A DNA stretch of 64,000 nt from positions 1-64,000 of the forward strand of contig CALLAC010000012.1 of assembly GCA_938002655.1 (NCBI GenBank), read 5' to 3'. This document shows positions 34,991 to 43,368 of this stretch, piece after piece. The translations under genes and the position numbers were made by a program. Under the pieces are notes generated by a model. That model ran no database searches. It saw only the letters and a list, made by a program, of their open reading frames with translations, and was not told where the DNA came from. This DNA is from an uncultured Cytophagales bacterium (GTDB lineage: Bacteria; Bacteroidota; Bacteroidia; Cytophagales; Thermonemataceae). Each line of letters opens with the position of its first letter. Within the stretch, counting starts at the first letter, position 1.

Positions 34991-36087
34991 ACATCAGCAG
35001 ACTTTTTTTCTTCCATCATCGTATTTTCAATAACTTCTTTTTTAGGAAAAATCAGCGAAAGAACAATGCTAGTAGTAAGGATACTCAGAATAATATAGAT
35101 GGAGTAAGTAGGCTTGAAACCAATTTCTTGTAGAGGATATTCTAAGACCATTTTCAAACCAATAAAAGTAAGCAGAACTCCCAAGCCGTATTTAAGATAG
35201 TGAAAAAGATGCATAATATTGGAAAGCAAAAAAAACATTGAACGCAAGCCCATAATAGCAAAAATATTAGAAAAATACGCTATGGGTTGGTCTTGGGTGA
35301 TACCAAGCACCGCAGGCACAGAATCTACTGCGAAAATAAGGTCGGTAAATTCTACAATCAGCAAAACAATGAAAAGAGTAGTTATCATCCTTTTGCCGTT
35401 TTTTATTACAAAAAACTTATCACCTTCATAATGCGGATACACCGCAAAGTATTTTGAAGCAAAACGTACAATAGGGTGCTTCTGCGGGTCTATGACTTCT
35501 TCGTCGTCTTCTTCTTTTTCGAAGAAAATCTTCACCCCCTGAAAAATAAGAAATGCTCCGAAGATGTAAAGAACCCAATGAAATTGTTTGACAATTTCAA
35601 TTCCTAAGAAAATAAAAATAAAACGCATAACGATTGCTCCAATCACTCCCCAAAAAAGTACTTTTTTGTAATACTCTTCACGCAAGCCAAAAGAAGAGAA
35701 AATCAGGATAATGACGAAAATGTTATCGGCAGAGAGGGCATATTCAATAATGTAAGCTGTAATGAACTCAATAGAAATGTAGTTTCGATAGATTTGTAAA
35801 TTTTCTTCTAAACTTAAATCAGGGCTCACCTTGACATCTGCTCTATCTCCTATATCAATACGTTCGACTATCTCTTCATAGCTTTGTGGGTTATGAATCC
35901 AATGACCTTCGTACCGCAAGAATATAAAAAAAATCATGGCAAGGCTGACCCAAACAAGTGTCCATAATACCGCTTCTTTGAAACTTATTATATGGCTTGA
36001 TTTGGAGAATACTCCTAAATCTAAGGCTAAAACAAAAGCAATAAATACTAAGAAAGCGGAAAAAAAGAGGATTTCGCTGCTGAACAT
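34987..36087 (-). CDS. TerC/Alx family integral membrane protein
   Basis: The 366-residue protein has about nine hydrophobic segments and the two conserved acidic motifs of the family, EYALSADNIFVI and EFTDLIFAVDSVPA. Related proteins (Alx, TerC, MeeY/MeeF) export manganese or help load metal to exoenzymes. An acidic cytoplasmic loop (FEKEEDDEEVIDPQK) separates the two halves. No Mn riboswitch of the yybP-ykoY type was recognised in the 274 bp upstream. Confidence 0.88.
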   Translation of the reverse strand: MFSSEILFFSAFLVFIAFVLALDLGVFSKSSHIISFKEAVLWTLVWVSLAMIFFIFLRYEGHWIHNPQSYEEIVERIDIGDRADVKVSPDLSLEENLQIYRNYISIEFITAYIIEYALSADNIFVIILIFSSFGLREEYYKKVLFWGVIGAIVMRFIFIFLGIEIVKQFHWVLYIFGAFLIFQGVKIFFEKEEDDEEVIDPQKHPIVRFASKYFAVYPHYEGDKFFVIKNGKRMITTLFIVLLIVEFTDLIFAVDSVPAVLGITQDQPIAYFSNIFAIMGLRSMFFLLSNIMHLFHYLKYGLGVLLTFIGLKMVLEYPLQEIGFKPTYSIYIILSILTTSIVLSLIFPKKEVIENTMMEEKKSADV

Positions 36088-36361
36088 AGTTTTTTGTGCA
36101 AAACGCTTTGTAAGTTACTACTTTTCGCTAAAGTCAGAAAACATATTGATAAAAATTTTTTGATTTTTCTACACGGTACTTGAATACTTTGCAGAAAATC
36201 GTGTAAGTTTCAATTACAAAAATATGAAATATTTTCGCCTAACAAAAATTTTGTACAAATATTTCTTGATTTGAGGCAAAAACAAAAAATACATTTTCCA
36301 CAAATTATTGAAAGTCAAGATTTTGATTTTATAAAGGAAATAAGTAATAATTTGGCTATTT

Positions 36362-37153
36362 TTAACTAAAATTTTTCGCTTCGTTCCAGAAAATATCCAT
36401 TTCTGCCAAACTCATTTCCGATAGTTTGCGGTTATTTTCTTTGGCTTTCTTTTCAAGATACTGAAAACGTTTCAGAAACTTTTGGTTAGTTCTTTCAAGG
36501 GCTGTTTCAGGATTGATACCTAAAAAACGAGCATAATTGACAAGCGAAAAAAGCAGATCGCCAAACTCTTTTTCTGCTTCTTCTAAATCAAATATTTGTT
36601 TGTGGTTGTAGGTCTGCTGAAATTCTTGCATTTCTTCTTCTACTTTTTGCCAAACTTGCTCCTTCTGCTCCCAATCAAAGCCTACGGCACGGGCTTTTTC
36701 TTGCATACGCATAGCTTTCAGCAGGGCAGGCAAACTGGCGGGCACCCCTGCCAATACCGATTTTTCGCCTCTGCCTTCCGATTTTTTTATTTCTTCCCAA
36801 TTCTGACTGACTTCTTCTGCACTTGAAACCGAAACATTTCCGTAAATATGAGGGTGGCGGCGAATGAGCTTTTCGCAAAGTTCATTGATAACATCAACGA
36901 TATCAAAACTCTGCGTTTCTGAAGCTATCTTCGCATAAAAAATAATATGCAAGAGCACATCTCCAAGTTCTCTCTTGATTTCCTGCATATTTTCAGAAAG
37001 AATAGCTTCGGAAAGTTCAAAGACTTCTTCAATAGTAAGATGACGCAGCGATTGGAAAGTTTGCTTTTTATCCCAAGGACATTGACTACGCAAATCTTCC
37101 ATGATATTCAAAAGCCTAAGAAAGGCTTCTTGTTTTTCTTCCTTGCTGTGCAT
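36362..37153 (-). CDS. mazG: Nucleoside triphosphate pyrophosphohydrolase MazG
   Basis: The ATG at 37153 (MHSKEEKQEAFLRLLNIM) gives 263 residues; a TTG at 37201 would overlap the upstream gene. The N-terminal MazG domain has CPWDKKQTFQSLRHLTIEEVFEL with the EExxE...ExxD metal site (IEEVFEL and KRELGDVLLH). A second, similar domain has EEAEKEFGDLLFSLVNYAR. The enzyme clears non-canonical NTPs. The gene follows degP with a 4-nt gap, suggesting one transcript. Confidence 0.92.
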   Translation of the reverse strand: MHSKEEKQEAFLRLLNIMEDLRSQCPWDKKQTFQSLRHLTIEEVFELSEAILSENMQEIKRELGDVLLHIIFYAKIASETQSFDIVDVINELCEKLIRRHPHIYGNVSVSSAEEVSQNWEEIKKSEGRGEKSVLAGVPASLPALLKAMRMQEKARAVGFDWEQKEQVWQKVEEEMQEFQQTYNHKQIFDLEEAEKEFGDLLFSLVNYARFLGINPETALERTNQKFLKRFQYLEKKAKENNRKLSEMSLAEMDIFWNEAKNFS

Positions 37154-37157
37154 ATTT

Positions 37158-38618
37158 TTATCTGGTAAAAGAATAATAAGCAGAACTTCCGAATCGGTCA
37201 ATTCCTTCTATGGTAATTCGGCGATGTGCTTTGTTCAAGATTTCAACTACTTCTTTGGGTTCTTTAATTTCAATGCCATTGATACGCAAAATAATAAAAC
37301 CATCTTCAAAGCCATTATTTTTGAAAAAACCTCTACGTAAATTATTGATTCTCACACCGTTTTTGATACCAATTTTTTCAAGTTCAATTTTAGGAACTTT
37401 TTCCAAATCAGCCCCTAAGTCATCATCCGAAAGCACTTCTTTTTTGCTTGTGTCGGTAGTACCTTGTTGATTAGTGAGCTTAATTTTCTTTTGTTCCAGT
37501 TTCCCTTTCCTTTTGAAAGTAATGGTAATTTCGTCGCCAGGTCTGAAATAACTCAAATTTTCATCAAAATCTGCTCGGGAATTGATAGGCTCTTGATTGA
37601 TTTTCAGGATAACATCACCCTTCTGCAAACCTGCCTGAAAGCCTGCCCCTTCTTTCATTACTCTATCTACCAGAACCCCCTCTAAATCTTTCAGGTTATA
37701 CTCTTGTGCCACTTCCGAATTGATATCCAAGACTTCTACACCTAAAAAGGCTTTTTGTACCTCACCAAATTGTATCAAATCGCTTACTACTTTGGCAACA
37801 ATATCGGAAGGGACAGCAAAACCATAGCCCGTATAACTGCCTGTCTGCGAAAGTATCGCCGTATTGATACCCACGAGCTCTCCTTTCAAATTCACCAAAG
37901 CTCCACCACTATTGCCAGGGTTGATGGCGGCATCTGTCTGAATAAACGATTCAATCGGAAAGCGAGTGTTTCGAATAAGCCGTAAAGCTCTGCCTTTGGC
38001 ACTCACAATGCCTGCCGTAACAGTAGAAGTAAGATTAAAAGGATTTCCTACGGCAAGTACCCATTCGCCTACTTGTACATCACGCGAGCGAGCTATGCGT
38101 ATGTTGGGCAAATTGCGGGCATCAATTTTAAGCAAAGCCAAATCGGTGGAGGGGTCTCTGCCTATTACTTTGGCTTTGTAAGTTTTTTTATTATGAATTA
38201 CTTCAATGCTTTCCGCTCCTTCAATAACGTGATGATTGGTGATAATATAGCCATCTGCCGAGTAAATCACTCCCGAACCCGAAGAAACTACTCTTGAGCT
38301 ATATCCGCCTCCACCAAAGTACCAATCAAACCAATCCATAGATTGTCGTGAAGAAATATTTTTGATATACACCACACTGGGAGTTGCAATTTGTGAGGCT
38401 TGTACAAAATCAGGTGGCAAAAGTAAAGACATAGCACTTACTGTATCATTCCCATTGCCCTTAGTAAGCATTACAGGTATTTCGGCAGAAGAATTTTGGC
38501 TTAAAACTGCCTCTTGCCAAGCAATTTGTTTGGGCTCTATGATAAATTTATAGTATAATGCCGCCCCCAATACTCCCGAAAGTAGACTGATAAGCACTTG
38601 AAACACTAATTTTTTCAT
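37158..38618 (-). CDS. degP: Periplasmic serine protease DegP/HtrA
   Basis: The 486-residue protease has an N-terminal membrane anchor or signal (VFQVLISLLSGVLGAALYY), a trypsin-like domain with His130 in TNHHVIEG, Asp159 in STDLALLKI and Ser237 in PGNSGGAL, then two PDZ domains (about 290-385 and 410-486). It degrades or refolds damaged envelope proteins. mazG follows in the same direction. Confidence 0.94.
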   Translation of the reverse strand: MKKLVFQVLISLLSGVLGAALYYKFIIEPKQIAWQEAVLSQNSSAEIPVMLTKGNGNDTVSAMSLLLPPDFVQASQIATPSVVYIKNISSRQSMDWFDWYFGGGGYSSRVVSSGSGVIYSADGYIITNHHVIEGAESIEVIHNKKTYKAKVIGRDPSTDLALLKIDARNLPNIRIARSRDVQVGEWVLAVGNPFNLTSTVTAGIVSAKGRALRLIRNTRFPIESFIQTDAAINPGNSGGALVNLKGELVGINTAILSQTGSYTGYGFAVPSDIVAKVVSDLIQFGEVQKAFLGVEVLDINSEVAQEYNLKDLEGVLVDRVMKEGAGFQAGLQKGDVILKINQEPINSRADFDENLSYFRPGDEITITFKRKGKLEQKKIKLTNQQGTTDTSKKEVLSDDDLGADLEKVPKIELEKIGIKNGVRINNLRRGFFKNNGFEDGFIILRINGIEIKEPKEVVEILNKAHRRITIEGIDRFGSSAYYSFTR

Positions 38619-38661
38619 AGGTGTAAGTTTTTTACGAAGCCTTTCGCTATAAACGTTTTTG

Positions 38662-38669
38662 CAAAAATA
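38662..38669 (-). promoter_or_regulatory. Candidate -7 box of degP
   Basis: The plus strand reads CAAAAATA (TATTTTTG on the minus strand), 44 nt before the degP ATG. Confidence 0.35.
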
Positions 38670-38717
38670 AAAGTTTTAGGTTTGAAAGCCTAAATACAAA
38701 AGAAAGTTTTAGCAAAA

Positions 38718-40160
38718 CTAATATATTGGAATACAGATGTTTTTTTCTTCGGTAAAAAAGTTGAGAGCCTGAAAACCTCCTTCACGCCCCAAGCCCGAAC
38801 TTTTTACTCCTCCGAAGGGCGTTCGTAAATCTCGTACAAGCCAACAATTTATCCAAACAATTCCGCTTTCAATTTTATGAGCGACACGGTGAGCTTGAGC
38901 AAGATTTTGCGTCCAGATGCTACAAGCTAATCCATATGGTACACTATTAGCATATACGATAACTTCCTCTTCGGTTTCAAAGGGAGTAAGCGTTACGACT
39001 GGTCCGAAAATTTCTTCTTGATTGGTACGACAATCGTAAGCAAGCCCTTCTATTACGGTAGGCTCTACAAAGAAACCGCCTGCGTTTTCACCTTGCAAAA
39101 AAACTCTTTTTCCGCCTGTCAGAATTTTACCGCCTTCTTGCTCGGCAAGTTTGATGTAGCTCAGAACTTTCTGTAAATGAGCTTCTGAAATCAAAGCTCC
39201 TATGAAAGTAGTTTCTTCTTTGGGGTTTCCTACTTTAAGTTTTTGTGTTTCACGAACAAAATCCTGCTTAAACTGCTCATAAATAGGCTTCTCTACAAAA
39301 ATTCTTGAACCACACAAGCAAATTTCGCCCTGATTAAGAAAAGCGGCACGTACAGCCGTTTGCAAAGCCTTTTCATATTCGGCAGAAGCAAAAATAATGG
39401 TTGGATTTTTGCCGCCAAGCTCTAAGGAAAGTTTTTTGAATTGCGGAGCGGCAAGCGAGGCAATTCTTGCTCCTGTACGTGTGCCACCCGTGAAAGAAAT
39501 TGCTTTTACTTTGGGATGCGTAACAATGGCTTCTCCGACCTCTCCTCCGTAGCCGTGCAAAATATTTAGCACGCCTGCGGGCAAACCTGCTTCTATACAA
39601 ATCTGAGCCAAGAGAAAAGCTGTATAAGGGGTTTGTTCGGAAGGTTTGGCAATCACACAATTTCCCGAAGCCAAAGCAGGAGCAATTTTCCAAGTAAAAA
39701 GATACAAAGGCAAGTTCCAAGGTGAAATACAACCCACTATTCCCAGAGGTTCTCGCAGGGTATAATTCAAACTGCCTATTTGTTGGTAGCTCTCATTTGC
39801 CCAATGCAAAGACGCAGTAGCATAGAAACGCATATTTTGTGAAGCCCTCAGAATATCCATTTGCCTAGCAAGCCAAAATGGCTTACCTGTATCCCGACTT
39901 TCAGCTTGGGCAAGCACTTGAGCATTTTTATCAATCAAATCTGCAATTTTCAAAAGAATTTTTGCTCTGCCCTCTGCTCCTAAATTTTTCCATTGCTCCG
40001 TAGCTTTTTGAGCCAATTCAATGGCGAGAGCTACATCTCTTTCATTGCTTCGGGGTAACTGGGCAAATATTTTGCCCGTAGCAGGCTCAATATTAGGTAA
40101 AAAATCTCCTGAAAGCGATTTTTGCAGAGCTCCACCAAGGTAATTAAAAATTTCTATCAT
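38718..40160 (-). CDS. Aldehyde dehydrogenase (muconate-semialdehyde type)
   Basis: The 480-residue NAD-dependent enzyme has SPWNLPLYLFTWK, SFTGGTRTG, the general base Glu247 in LELGGKNP and the nucleophile Cys281 in NQGEICLCGSR. It ends LRTPFGGVKSSGLGREGG. The CLCGSR form and overall sequence match 2-hydroxymuconate or 2-aminomuconate semialdehyde dehydrogenases used in aromatic or kynurenine breakdown. No other genes of such a path are in the window, so the substrate is an inference. Confidence 0.87.
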   Translation of the reverse strand: MIEIFNYLGGALQKSLSGDFLPNIEPATGKIFAQLPRSNERDVALAIELAQKATEQWKNLGAEGRAKILLKIADLIDKNAQVLAQAESRDTGKPFWLARQMDILRASQNMRFYATASLHWANESYQQIGSLNYTLREPLGIVGCISPWNLPLYLFTWKIAPALASGNCVIAKPSEQTPYTAFLLAQICIEAGLPAGVLNILHGYGGEVGEAIVTHPKVKAISFTGGTRTGARIASLAAPQFKKLSLELGGKNPTIIFASAEYEKALQTAVRAAFLNQGEICLCGSRIFVEKPIYEQFKQDFVRETQKLKVGNPKEETTFIGALISEAHLQKVLSYIKLAEQEGGKILTGGKRVFLQGENAGGFFVEPTVIEGLAYDCRTNQEEIFGPVVTLTPFETEEEVIVYANSVPYGLACSIWTQNLAQAHRVAHKIESGIVWINCWLVRDLRTPFGGVKSSGLGREGGFQALNFFTEEKNICIPIY

Positions 40161-40205
40161 CTAAAAAAATTTGTAATGCGTTGATATTTTTATCTGTCTG
40201 CTTAA

Positions 40206-40727
40206 CTATTCTCTCATTTTTCGCAACTCTTTTGCGTCAATGTGCCGTATAGCTTCTTGTTTAGTAAATTCTAAAAGCCAAACTTTTTGAGGAGCATTTG
40301 CAACTTTATTTACGAAAATAAAATCTTCGTTTTCAAGTTTTTGTAAAGTAGGTTCAATAGTTTTCCCCTGTTCCAATTCATAAAAAAAGGCTTCCAAAAA
40401 GGCTTTACGTTTGCCCTCCGAACTTTGCAAAAGGTTTTTATCGTCAGCAGAAATTTGCCAAATTTTGATAGCATAAGCCTTCTGCAAAGAATCTTGCCAT
40501 TTTTTTTGTATTTGAGCATCCCCAGCCTGATTGAGCATTTCTGTAATCAGCATGCTTTTTTGCAAAATCCAAGTTTGTAGTTGGCTAGAAGTGACTTTCT
40601 TAATTTTCCTATCTTTGATTTCTTCGGCAAGTTTTTTAGTATCATAACCTCTTTCTTTCAAATCAGGTACGCAAGAAAAAAGCAATAGTCCGATGATTAT
40701 ACTTGCAACATGAACAAAACTTTGCAT
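40206..40727 (-). CDS. Lipoprotein of unknown function
   Basis: The 173-residue protein has a lipoprotein signal (IIIGLLLFSC, Cys19) and then a helical, Lys/Glu-rich mature part (KKLAEEIKDRKIKKVTSSQL). EGKRKAFLEAFFYELEQGK and NEDFIFVNKVANAPQKVWLL follow. The end repeats short charged helices. Not recognised. Some such proteins carry a DUF3365-like heme fold, but the CxxCH motif is absent, so that is not supported. Confidence 0.65.
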   Translation of the reverse strand: MQSFVHVASIIIGLLLFSCVPDLKERGYDTKKLAEEIKDRKIKKVTSSQLQTWILQKSMLITEMLNQAGDAQIQKKWQDSLQKAYAIKIWQISADDKNLLQSSEGKRKAFLEAFFYELEQGKTIEPTLQKLENEDFIFVNKVANAPQKVWLLEFTKQEAIRHIDAKELRKMRE

Positions 40728-41749
40728 ACAAATTGATTTATCGACAAAATTACAATATGACTGTCTGTTGAGGGATTTGATAAATTATCAAACGGCATTT
40801 ATTCAGGAAGTTTTCTCACGATGAACCTAAAAAAATGCCAAATTTATTGGAAATCCTGCTGGTTTTACAAACAGAAGTTTTTGTTGCAAATATAGCAAAA
40901 TTATCCAAGATAACTACAAGCATATTTCGTTTATGTGTTTCTGTAACCACAAGAGCCATAGGTCGTATTGGGAAGCTATCTACCCGTACCGTAGAGTAAT
41001 TTTATGCCCAAGAGCCATTGTCTTGGCATTGATACGGGTCTTGCTGTTTTGAAGTTTTCTGTTTGATTTCAGTGCGACGTATCTATATCAGATGAAACTA
41101 CCGAGAGCAAAGCAGGCCAATCTTCTTACAGTTCAAGTTCTTTCTATTCTTCGCTGTCAGGAAAAGTATTTAGACAATATTTCACAAGTTACAAAAATTA
41201 AATATCAACAACTTGCATTTGGGCACAACAAACTTTATAGCCAAAAGAAAGCTACATCAAAAATATAACTGAACTTAAAAGCAATTAAGTGCCTGTTTAC
41301 CGTATACTTGTATTCACGAAACATTTATCTATTATACTTTGCAAAAAACACTAATGATTGATGAAATCTTTCTTAATTTTGTTGAACTGCACGCCGTCAA
41401 TATACACTAATTTTCATAAGTTGACGGACACATTAAAAATGTGTAAATTCAAAACAAAGCATTTTACTCAAACACACAGCCAGTTTAATGATTATAATCA
41501 AGGATTTTAACAAATAGTCTCCATTTCAGAGTAGAAATATCTTCTGTTGCCAAACTTACAAAAAAGTTTAAAGAACTGGCGAATGATCTCTTTGTCATGC
41601 AAACCCAAACGCTTATTGAAGGCAAATTCGGAAAAACGAAATTCCCCAACCCATGAATGACTATGTATTTGCATTTATCAAAACTATTCAAAACCTTTCA
41701 GAATAACAAAAAAACTACAGAAGAATGTATATCAATTTAGCTCGGTATT
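40728..41749. other. 1-kb region without an intact gene
   Basis: No complete gene with a start, coding-like composition and stop was found on either strand. Short open stretches in changing frames occur, for example a plus-strand frame ending at 41656 that reads VEISSVAKLTKKFKELAND and then QTQTLIEGKFGKTKFPNP, and one near 41070-41270. A 7-bp inverted repeat (CCGTCAA 41394-41400, TTGACGG 41421-41427) is present. The stretch looks like decayed mobile or accessory DNA; its origin is not recognised. Confidence 0.5.
40745..40752 (-). promoter_or_regulatory. Candidate -7 box of the lipoprotein gene
   Basis: CAAAATTA on the plus strand (TAATTTTG on the minus strand) lies 17 nt before the ATG. Confidence 0.3.
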
Positions 41750-42202
41750 TTAATCTTTTATTTCCACAGCATCATAAAGCACAAAATTTAGTTTCTCCAA
41801 ATCACTAATGTTGATTTTGAGCCTGCCTTTTACTTTTACGAGTTTGTCGGTAGGGTAGATAGGAACATTCTTTCCTTTGGGGAAATACACCTCTACCACA
41901 CTTTGCGGACCTGCCCCGCCACAAAAAAAGCACATTCGGTACGGAAATTTGGAAATAATCATTACGTTGTGTTCTGCCCCCAACGGAATGTAATAGCCCC
42001 GAATAGTAATTTCTTTGCCATCAATAGATTTGGCGTAGCTATCCATAATGGGCGTAAGCAAATCGGTTTTAATTTGCTCAAAATATTTAGGCGAAAACTT
42101 CACTTTTTCCAAAATATCCCAACCACTTACTTTTTGGCTAAAATCTTGCCCAACAATTTGGTTGGAAAGAAAAAAAACAAGTAAAAATAAAAATGCTTTC
42201 AT
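41750..42202 (-). CDS. Secreted DUF3299-like protein of the putative zinc cluster
   Basis: The 150-residue protein has a signal peptide (MKAFLFLLVFFLSNQIVGQ). The mature part contains ITIRGYYIPLGAEHNVMI, KFPYRMCFFCGGAGPQSVVE with two cysteines, and a C-terminal OB-like strand set (KLVKVKGRLKINISDLEKLN). The MCFFCGGAGP signature and the strand order match DUF3299-type periplasmic proteins, which often accompany LolD/FtsX-like ABC genes under zinc control. Its ATG overlaps the upstream MerC-like gene by 4 bp, so they are coupled. Confidence 0.78.
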   Translation of the reverse strand: MKAFLFLLVFFLSNQIVGQDFSQKVSGWDILEKVKFSPKYFEQIKTDLLTPIMDSYAKSIDGKEITIRGYYIPLGAEHNVMIISKFPYRMCFFCGGAGPQSVVEVYFPKGKNVPIYPTDKLVKVKGRLKINISDLEKLNFVLYDAVEIKD

Positions 42203-42597
42203 ATTTTACAATTTTTATGCGTTCGATAATTTTTGAAATGTAAAATTGCCAGCCCGATAGACCCCAAATAGCTCAAAATTATCCAATTTCCACCCAATAA
42301 AATGCCACAAGCAAACACCAAATAAGCTACGTAAAACAATATTTTTCTGCTTTTACTTACTTTTTTAGTAGCTAAAACCACAGCAAGCAATCCTACTGCC
42401 AAAAATACAAAATCGAGCCATTCCCACCATGCGTTTTCTTCTAAATCTTTCACAAAACTAAATATTATCGGTTGTAGCATCAAGAGCAAAGGCAATAACA
42501 AACAATGCACAAGGCAAATAACAGAGCTTATCATTCCGAGCATATCGGCATTGAAGGAAGAAAAATACCTACTACGATTTGATGAATATAATTTCAT
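42199..42597 (-). CDS. MerC-like membrane protein
   Basis: The 132-residue protein has four membrane segments. The first holds the metal-type motif SSVICLVHCLLLPLLLM (Cys, His, Cys), as in MerC-domain proteins of Bacteroidota that are linked to transport of metal ions. A basic, His-containing tail (HFKNYRTHKNC) ends the chain. The gene leads a two-gene unit, diverges from the ABC transporter operon, and its -7 box overlaps a 25-bp palindrome, so its expression is probably under a metal-sensing repressor. Confidence 0.8.
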   Translation of the reverse strand: MKLYSSNRSRYFSSFNADMLGMISSVICLVHCLLLPLLLMLQPIIFSFVKDLEENAWWEWLDFVFLAVGLLAVVLATKKVSKSRKILFYVAYLVFACGILLGGNWIILSYLGSIGLAILHFKNYRTHKNCKI

Positions 42598-42616
42598 AAA
42601 TAGAATTTTATGATTA

Positions 42617-42641
42617 AATTTTGCAACAATGTTGCAAAATT
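42617..42641. promoter_or_regulatory. 25-bp perfect palindrome, candidate Zur/Fur-family operator
   Basis: AATTTTGCAACA (42617-42628) and TGTTGCAAAATT (42630-42641) are exact inverted copies around a single central A at 42629. The inner TGCAACA-A-TGTTGCA is a 7-1-7 repeat, the architecture bound by Fur-family dimers. It lies in the 115-bp divergent gap between the MerC-like and ABC ATPase genes and overlaps the candidate -7 box of the former, so binding would block at least that promoter. Given the neighbours, zinc (Zur) is the best guess. Confidence 0.72.
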
Positions 42642-42642
42642 A
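42635..42642 (-). promoter_or_regulatory. Candidate -7 box of the MerC-like gene
   Basis: CAAAATTA on the plus strand (TAATTTTG on the minus strand) matches TAnnTTTG and lies 37 nt before the ATG at 42597, inside the right arm of the palindrome. Confidence 0.45.
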
Positions 42643-42712
42643 GTTTATTTGCGAGAATAATTTTACTTTTAGTACAAATTTATTTTGATACAAACTTATC
42701 TTAAACGAAAAA

Positions 42713-43339
42713 ATGTTGAAAATCAGGAATTTGAGCCATTTTTACCAAGAAAAGCAAGTTTTTTCAATCAGTAATTGGGAAATACACAAAGGCGAAAATT
42801 GGCTTATTCTGGGAAAATCGGGTAGCGGAAAAAGTACTTTGTTGCATATTTTGGCAGGTTTGCTCTCACCTACACAAGGGCAAATCTTTTTTCAAGACAC
42901 TGAATTTACCCAACTCAAAGGTGAAAAATTAGACCTTTTCAGAGCTCAAAATATAGGTTTTGTATTTCAGAAATCGCATTTAGTTCAGACACTTTCAGTT
43001 TTAGATAATCTTTTGCTTGTGCCTTTTTTGGCAAAAGAAAAAAGTAATAAAGAAAAAGCAGAAAATTTACTTAGCAAACTCAATGTTTTGCACAAAAAAA
43101 AGGATTTACCCAAAAATTTGAGCCAAGGTGAACAGCAACGCATCAGCATTGCCCGTGCCTTGATGCTATCGCCCAAACTCATTTTGGCAGACGAACCCAC
43201 TGCCAGCCTCGACGACGAAAACGCCCAAGAGGTGATTGCTCTCTTTAAGCAAGTTAGCCAAGAACTGAACGCTACTTTGCTTATCGCTACCCACGACCAA
43301 CGCATCAAAAATCAGTTCTCAAATATTTTTCAAATGTAA
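42713..43339 (+). CDS. ABC transporter ATP-binding protein (LolD/MacB type)
   Basis: The 208-residue ATPase has Walker [19 protein letters not shown], the Q-loop [14 protein letters not shown], signature [16 protein letters not shown], Walker [16 protein letters not shown] and the switch His in IATHD. It belongs to the group that works with FtsX-like permeases. The permease gene follows 29 nt later. The pair is transcribed away from the MerC/DUF3299 unit across the palindrome. Confidence 0.92.
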   Translation: MLKIRNLSHFYQEKQVFSISNWEIHKGENWLILGKSGSGKSTLLHILAGLLSPTQGQIFFQDTEFTQLKGEKLDLFRAQNIGFVFQKSHLVQTLSVLDNLLLVPFLAKEKSNKEKAENLLSKLNVLHKKKDLPKNLSQGEQQRISIARALMLSPKLILADEPTASLDDENAQEVIALFKQVSQELNATLLIATHDQRIKNQFSNIFQM

Positions 43340-43368
43340 AAAATTTAATTTAATACGCTGTACTAAAA

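Noticed and set aside
36088-36361. Manganese (yybP-ykoY) riboswitch upstream of the TerC gene
   Set aside because: Looked for because Alx/TerC genes often have it; the region upstream is AT-rich without the expected GC stems. It is also the wrong side for part of this gap, which lies between mazG's end and the TerC start.
41394-41427. CCGTCAA...TTGACGG inverted repeat as an insertion-sequence end
   Set aside because: Only 7 bp with a 20-nt loop, no transposase and no flanking direct repeats.
41485-41691. 68-residue minus-strand open frame in the coding desert
   Set aside because: No promoter or ribosome-binding context, no recognisable motif, and an equally plausible frame on the opposite strand over the same bases.
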